Shown piece by piece: positions 31,041-33,900 of a DNA stretch of 33,900 nt. A model generated the notes under the pieces. The model made no database searches. It saw nothing but the letters and a program-made list of their open reading frames with translations, and was not told the DNA's origin. How positions within the stretch are numbered: position 1 is the stretch's first letter; every line of letters begins with the position of its first letter. Source of the stretch: Entrophospora sp. SA101 (Eukaryota > Glomeromycota > Glomeromycetes > Entrophosporales > Entrophosporaceae); the NCBI GenBank assembly GCA_958430865.1, contig CAUDNR010000178.1, positions 1 to 33,900 on the forward strand, read 5' to 3'. Made by a program: the position numbers and the translations under genes.

Positions 31041-31478
31041 TTATCTGGGTGATTGTAGCTCGTTTAATTGCTCATCCTCAGAATCATTTTCGAAGTATGA
31101 AGGCGGACATTCACATTCGCCCCATATGTCATATGGAATATTTGAAACATCTTTTCCTTCTAATAAGCTTATAATTTCAACCAATGTAAACGCATTAGAA
31201 TCCATGAATCCTTGTAGTAGTGCTTCCGGATTCTTTATATCTGGTAAACTATATATGAATTTTTGCAAAGTTTTCTCTCTCCATTGCCTAACCTCTTTTT
31301 CATTCCAATGATCTTTGATCATGTCAAATACAGTTAACCAATTCCAATAGGTGAAATAGTAACTCTCCCATTCTTTTCTCCATCCATATTCCTCGACAAA
31401 TTCACAAAATTCCTCCGCTTCATATTCAGACACATGATAATGATAGTTTAACATTCTATAAAAGCTATCGTCATACAT
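31041..31478 (-). CDS. Trp/Tyr-rich acidic orphan protein
   Basis: A 145-residue intronless frame with an ATG at 31478. The N-terminal half is unusually aromatic (Gly-Trp-Arg-Lys-Glu-Trp, Tyr-Phe-Thr-Tyr-Trp-Asn-Trp-Leu, Asp-His-Trp). The second half is helical, with Leu-Leu-Gln-Gly-Phe-Met and Ile-Ile-Ser-Leu-Leu-Glu. An acidic tail contains Gly-Glu-Cys-Glu-Cys-Pro-Pro and Asp-Ser-Glu-Asp-Glu. No signal peptide, membrane segment or known domain. It is convergent with the coiled-coil gene, stops about 60 bp apart. Frame length and balanced codons argue that it is real. Function unknown. Confidence 0.55.
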   Translation of the reverse strand: MYDDSFYRMLNYHYHVSEYEAEEFCEFVEEYGWRKEWESYYFTYWNWLTVFDMIKDHWNEKEVRQWREKTLQKFIYSLPDIKNPEALLQGFMDSNAFTLVEIISLLEGKDVSNIPYDIWGECECPPSYFENDSEDEQLNELQSPR

Positions 31479-31527
31479 TGTTAATTATTTGTAAATATAT
31501 AGCGAAAAAAATCTGATATATGAGTAA

Positions 31528-31707
31528 GGTAAATTAAGTGATCGGTTGCGGGATAACCAAAATTACTGGAAAAAAGAGCGCGAGAGCATGAATGAAGTCG
31601 CTTTCTTGGAATATAAACGCAACTTCGAGGCTAAAATGAAGGTCCCTACTACTCCATACAAAAAAGAATTAAAAAATCGATCTTTAGCTCTTATCGAATA
31701 TATATAA
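31528..31707 (+). CDS. Short charged C-terminal fragment
   Basis: An open frame without an ATG at its start and ending TAA 31705-31707. It is rich in Lys, Arg, Glu and Asn (Asp-Asn-Gln-Asn-Tyr-Trp-Lys-Lys-Glu-Arg, Phe-Leu-Glu-Tyr-Lys-Arg-Asn-Phe-Glu). It resembles a coiled-coil end and has coding-like composition, in contrast to the sequence after it. Likely a gene fragment; family unknown. Confidence 0.35.
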   Translation, partial: GKLSDRLRDNQNYWKKERESMNEVAFLEYKRNFEAKMKVPTTPYKKELKNRSLALIEYI

Positions 31708-31960
31708 CCTAGCTAAATAGTAATTTCTGAAGCAGAGAAATTGCTACGTCCGGCTAGTTATTCATCTCAGGTAGGGGGTTTTTTGTCGCCTCTACAATTA
31801 ATATAAGAAAAAATTCAAATAAAAAATTAATATTCTGATACCTGGATCATATAAAGGGGTTTTTGTGTTGTGTAATTTCACGTAAGTACTTTTGATATAA
31901 TGTAAGGTAATTTATCCAATAACCATTTTTGGGTTGCGTATTTTTGATCAAGGTAAAATT

Positions 31961-32331
31961 ATGCTTTGGGTGTCTACCAAATATATATTATAAAATTATG
32001 CTTTGAGTGTCTACCAAATATATATTATAAAATTATGCTTTGGACGTCTACCATATAAAGATATCAACTACACGAGAAATGGTTCAAAAAATATGAAACA
32101 TAGCTGGTATTCGGTAGCATGTCAAGGTAAAATTATTACAGATATATATAATGCTTTGGATATAAAAATTGGTAGTATTTTTAACATGAAGTGATAGTAT
32201 TCAAAAGTATCAACTATGCAAGAAAGATTTCTAGGATCGTAAAACATAGTATACTGCCGGTAGTCACCCAAAGTAAAATTATTATAGAAAGATATATATT
32301 ATAAAAATTATGCTTTGGACGTCTACCAAAT
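31961..32331. repeat. 37-bp tandem repeats (TGCTTTGGRYGTCTACC)
   Basis: ATGCTTTG starts at 31961, 31998 and 32035, exactly 37 bp apart, each followed by a GTCTACCA-ATA segment. A fourth copy starts at 32310 after an unrelated or decayed stretch of about 240 bp. That stretch contains related ATTATAAAA-ATGCTTTGGA strings and only a weak 63-residue frame. Confidence 0.8.
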
Positions 32332-32335
32332 AACT

Positions 32336-32587
32336 GCTAACAATTTGGCACTACGTGCCTCATTATCGAATGCTTTGGTGTATTACCAGATATGCTAACA
32401 ATTTGGCACTGCGTGCCTCATCATTGGATGCTTTGGTATATTACCAGATATGATAACAATTCGGCACTATGTGCCTCATCATCGGATGCTTTGGTATATT
32501 ACCAGATATGCTAACAATTCGGCACTACATGCCTCAACTCTGGCCCTAATCGAGAAATTAATCAGAAAGCTAAGGCACTACGTGCCA
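32336..32587. repeat. 58-bp tandem repeats carrying GGCAC-N3-GTGCC palindromes
   Basis: GGCACT begins at 32347, 32405, 32463 and 32521, a constant 58-bp period; a fifth palindrome at 32574 breaks the spacing. The trinucleotide loop varies (TAC, TGC, TAT), while the stem is kept in four of five copies. Each unit also holds TGCTTTGGTRTATTACCAGA, related to the 37-bp repeat core, so the two arrays share ancestry. Confidence 0.85.
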
Positions 32588-32711
32588 GGTTCAGGCATAG
32601 CCCTCACATCGGGCCCACAAATGATGATATATGGCTGAATGCATCGTCAGATATATTTTTTACCCATGTAGCCTAATAGTAGAAATCGGCCACAATCATC
32701 AAACCAGCATA

Positions 32712-32737
32712 CGAATGATGAGGCAAAAGCAAAATGC
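32712..32737. repeat. Diverged copy of the left-end 34-bp repeat
   Basis: CGAATGATGAGGCAAAAGC followed by AAAATGC matches the units at 1335, 1453 and 1487 with two changes. It shows that the two unique flanks of the inverted duplication carry the same repeat family. Confidence 0.6.
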
Positions 32738-32854
32738 ATGCCACACTGGCACATGTCTCAGTAGCTCTTAAATGGCAATATAAATGCGATCTACATATCA
32801 TCAAATCATTAAAAGGAAGCAAATAACAAGCTTATTAGAGGTCAAAATGAGTAG

Positions 32855-32943
32855 CTATAAAATAAGTAAGTAGCAGTCTAATCATAAGTAGGTAACAGTC
32901 TAACGTAAGTAGGTCACAATATATATATATTGCGACCTACTTA
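32855..32943. repeat. ~21-bp repeats ending in a 38-bp near-perfect palindrome
   Basis: AAGTAGGTAACAGTCTAA-type units precede an inverted repeat at 32906-32943 with arm TAAGTAGGTCRCAATATAT and a single mismatch. Probably transposon ends or a satellite unit. Confidence 0.6.
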
Positions 32944-32951
32944 ACTTGCAT

Positions 32952-33048
32952 ATTAGTTAAATAACTGCTCAGCAAAGTTCAAATGATCAGCATGTTATTT
33001 AACTAATTAACAATTCAAAAGTTCAAATCGTTCAAAAAAAGATTTGAA
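32952..33048. other. Two stem-loop structures
   Basis: ATTAGTTAAATAAC (32952-32965) pairs with GTTATTTAACTAAT (32994-33007), with a 28-base loop. GTTCAAATC (33020-33028) pairs with GATTTGAAC near 33040-33048. Both are perfect and could be MITE remains. Downstream, 33049-33377 holds only a short open stretch at about 33210-33265 (Lys-Val-Pro-Val-Gly-Ala-Thr-Leu-Asp-Val-Phe) that may be an exon of the following gene. Confidence 0.5.
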
Positions 33049-33377
33049 CCAGTTAAATTGCCAACACTGAATTTGACCCAGCTGCAGCAGTCACCTGTTT
33101 GTCAAAATAGGGTCCCGAAACGGGTCATCCTGCAAGTTTTAATCAAAAGAATTTTATCTGTGTAACGCAATCCCGCACTAAATTTCATGTGTATAGTAAT
33201 AGTAATATTAAAGATAAAAGTTCCAGTTGGAGCAACACTTGATGTTTTTAGTTATATGAGGATGCATATTTAATACTTGATTAGTTAAATAAATATAAAA
33301 ATTTTTTTTAATAATTAATTGATAATCTACCATTGTTTTATAAATTAACATCCAGATACAATATTGTCTTAATGCAG

Positions 33378-33510
33378 CAGCAGCAAAAATGATACTAGTG
33401 GTGATAATGTTGATGGATCAAACAGTAGTAGCAAAATATCTAGTATAACATTAGCAACTTTAATAGAGGAGAAAGTGGTATTGATTGAACCAAATAAATT
33501 TAATGAATGA
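33378..33510 (+). CDS. Terminal exon of an unknown gene
   Basis: After a TTAATGCAG acceptor, a frame reads a Ser/Asn/Asp-rich low-complexity stretch. It then gives Ile-Ser-Ser-Ile-Thr-Leu-Ala-Thr-Leu-Ile-Glu-Glu-Lys-Val-Val-Leu-Ile-Glu-Pro and ends at TGA 33508-33510. The Asn/Ser-rich run with GAT, AGT and AGC codons looks like true fungal coding sequence. Upstream exons are unclear; the open stretch near 33210-33265 is a candidate. The gene is convergent with the PRCC-like gene. Family not recognised. Confidence 0.4.
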
Positions 33511-33603
33511 TAAAAATGAAAATATATATCTATATTATAATCTACATTGTTATAATAACAATAATAGTTTTTTTAAACCTTAATATAATCATCTATGCAT
33601 TTA

Positions 33604-33835
33604 TTAAAATCCTAAAAATCAAAATTATTATTTTTTTTTAATTAAAAATGTTTTTGAAAATAACAATATTATTTATCACATAGTCAATATTATTACCGTA
33701 TTTTGCTTGAGTTTCCCTCTTTGTTTTTTTATTAGTTGCAAATTGTTCCTTTAAATCATTTTCCATTGAAGTTGCTTGATATGCCAAATACATTAAATTG
33801 TGTTTTCTTTTTTGTACCTTACTTGGCTTCAAATT
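33604..33835 (-). CDS. PRCC-like protein, C-terminal exons only
   Basis: The exon 33835-33697 reads Lys-Arg-Lys-His-Asn-Leu-Met-Tyr-Leu-Ala-Tyr-Gln-Ala, then a Lys/Glu-rich helix, then Arg-Glu-Thr-Gln-Ala-Lys-Tyr. After an 85-bp intron (GTAATA to TTTTTAG) an 8-base exon at 33611-33604 adds the rest of Gly, then Phe and TAA. The ending Gln-Ala-Lys-Tyr-Gly-Phe and the Arg-Lys-His-x5-Leu-Ala-Tyr-Gln-Ala block are the conserved C-terminus of PRCC (proline-rich, mitotic checkpoint and splicing-associated nuclear protein). A TATAG acceptor precedes base 33835; earlier exons lie beyond the window. Reading on without splicing would add an AT-rich non-conserved tail, which supports the tiny last exon. 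Confidence 0.82.
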
Positions 33836-33900
33836 CTATAATAATAGAATATATTTTAATAAAAATAATATATTATTTAAAAGACAATGATGTTAATTAA

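Noticed and set aside
31961..32587. Regularly spaced direct repeats resembling a CRISPR array
   Set aside because: The whole 37-bp and 58-bp units are repeated, with no unique spacers; the setting is eukaryotic and no cas-like gene is present. They are satellites.

Overview
This window looks like nuclear DNA of an arbuscular mycorrhizal fungus (Glomeromycotina, Rhizophagus-like). The base composition is very AT-rich. The genes are split by short GT-AG introns of about 50-160 bp. Remnants of DNA transposons, ankyrin and leucine-rich repeat genes and an apparently expanded orphan family lie between compact housekeeping genes. The organism is inferred from style and gene content; no rRNA or species marker is present.

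Layout. 1-1663: a truncated Cys/His-rich gene end, a cluster of short TGTCACAAGT repeats, 34-bp repeats and a perfect 32-bp palindrome. 1664-8520: left arm of a large inverted duplication, holding a hAT-type MITE with perfect 8-bp target duplications, an ankyrin-repeat pseudogene, an intact SKP1 gene and an NT-C2 domain gene. 8521-11900: transposon and LRR-gene debris. 12104-17227: a solid gene block with a Lys5/AASDHPPT-type 4'-phosphopantetheinyl transferase, a GPI-anchored chitin/polysaccharide deacetylase and PEX7. 17343-20667: a broken orphan-family gene, a MITE-like element and a transposase-like reading frame interrupted only by TGA codons. 20884-21859: assembly gap of Ns.

22009-28866 is the right arm, the reverse complement of 1664-8520. 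It is nearly identical and has the same length apart from one extra A inside SKP1, which frameshifts that copy. Between the gap and the arm lies a 154-bp direct copy of 13388-13541. This makes a chimeric junction with 5 bp of shared sequence. The structure could be a real recent rearrangement or an assembly or haplotype artefact; sequence alone cannot decide.

28867-31707 is unlike the rest. It has less AT-rich, mostly intronless orphan frames: a small lysine-rich possible helix-turn-helix protein and a coiled-coil, C-terminally membrane-anchored protein diverge from a 40-bp tandem repeat array, and a Trp/Tyr-rich acidic protein lies downstream. 31960-33050 is a satellite-like field with 37-bp and 58-bp repeats, the latter carrying GGCAC-N3-GTGCC palindromes, plus hairpins. 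The right edge has the 3' end of an unknown gene and the C-terminus of a PRCC-type protein whose last coding exon is only 8 bases.

The housekeeping genes do not form a pathway. They cover ubiquitin ligase scaffolding (SKP1), cofactor attachment for lysine synthesis (PPTase), wall remodelling (chitin deacetylase), peroxisome import (PEX7) and probably splicing or checkpoint function (PRCC). The most unusual features are the inverted duplication with its junctions, the TGA-only interrupted transposase frame and the orphan module around the 40-bp repeats.
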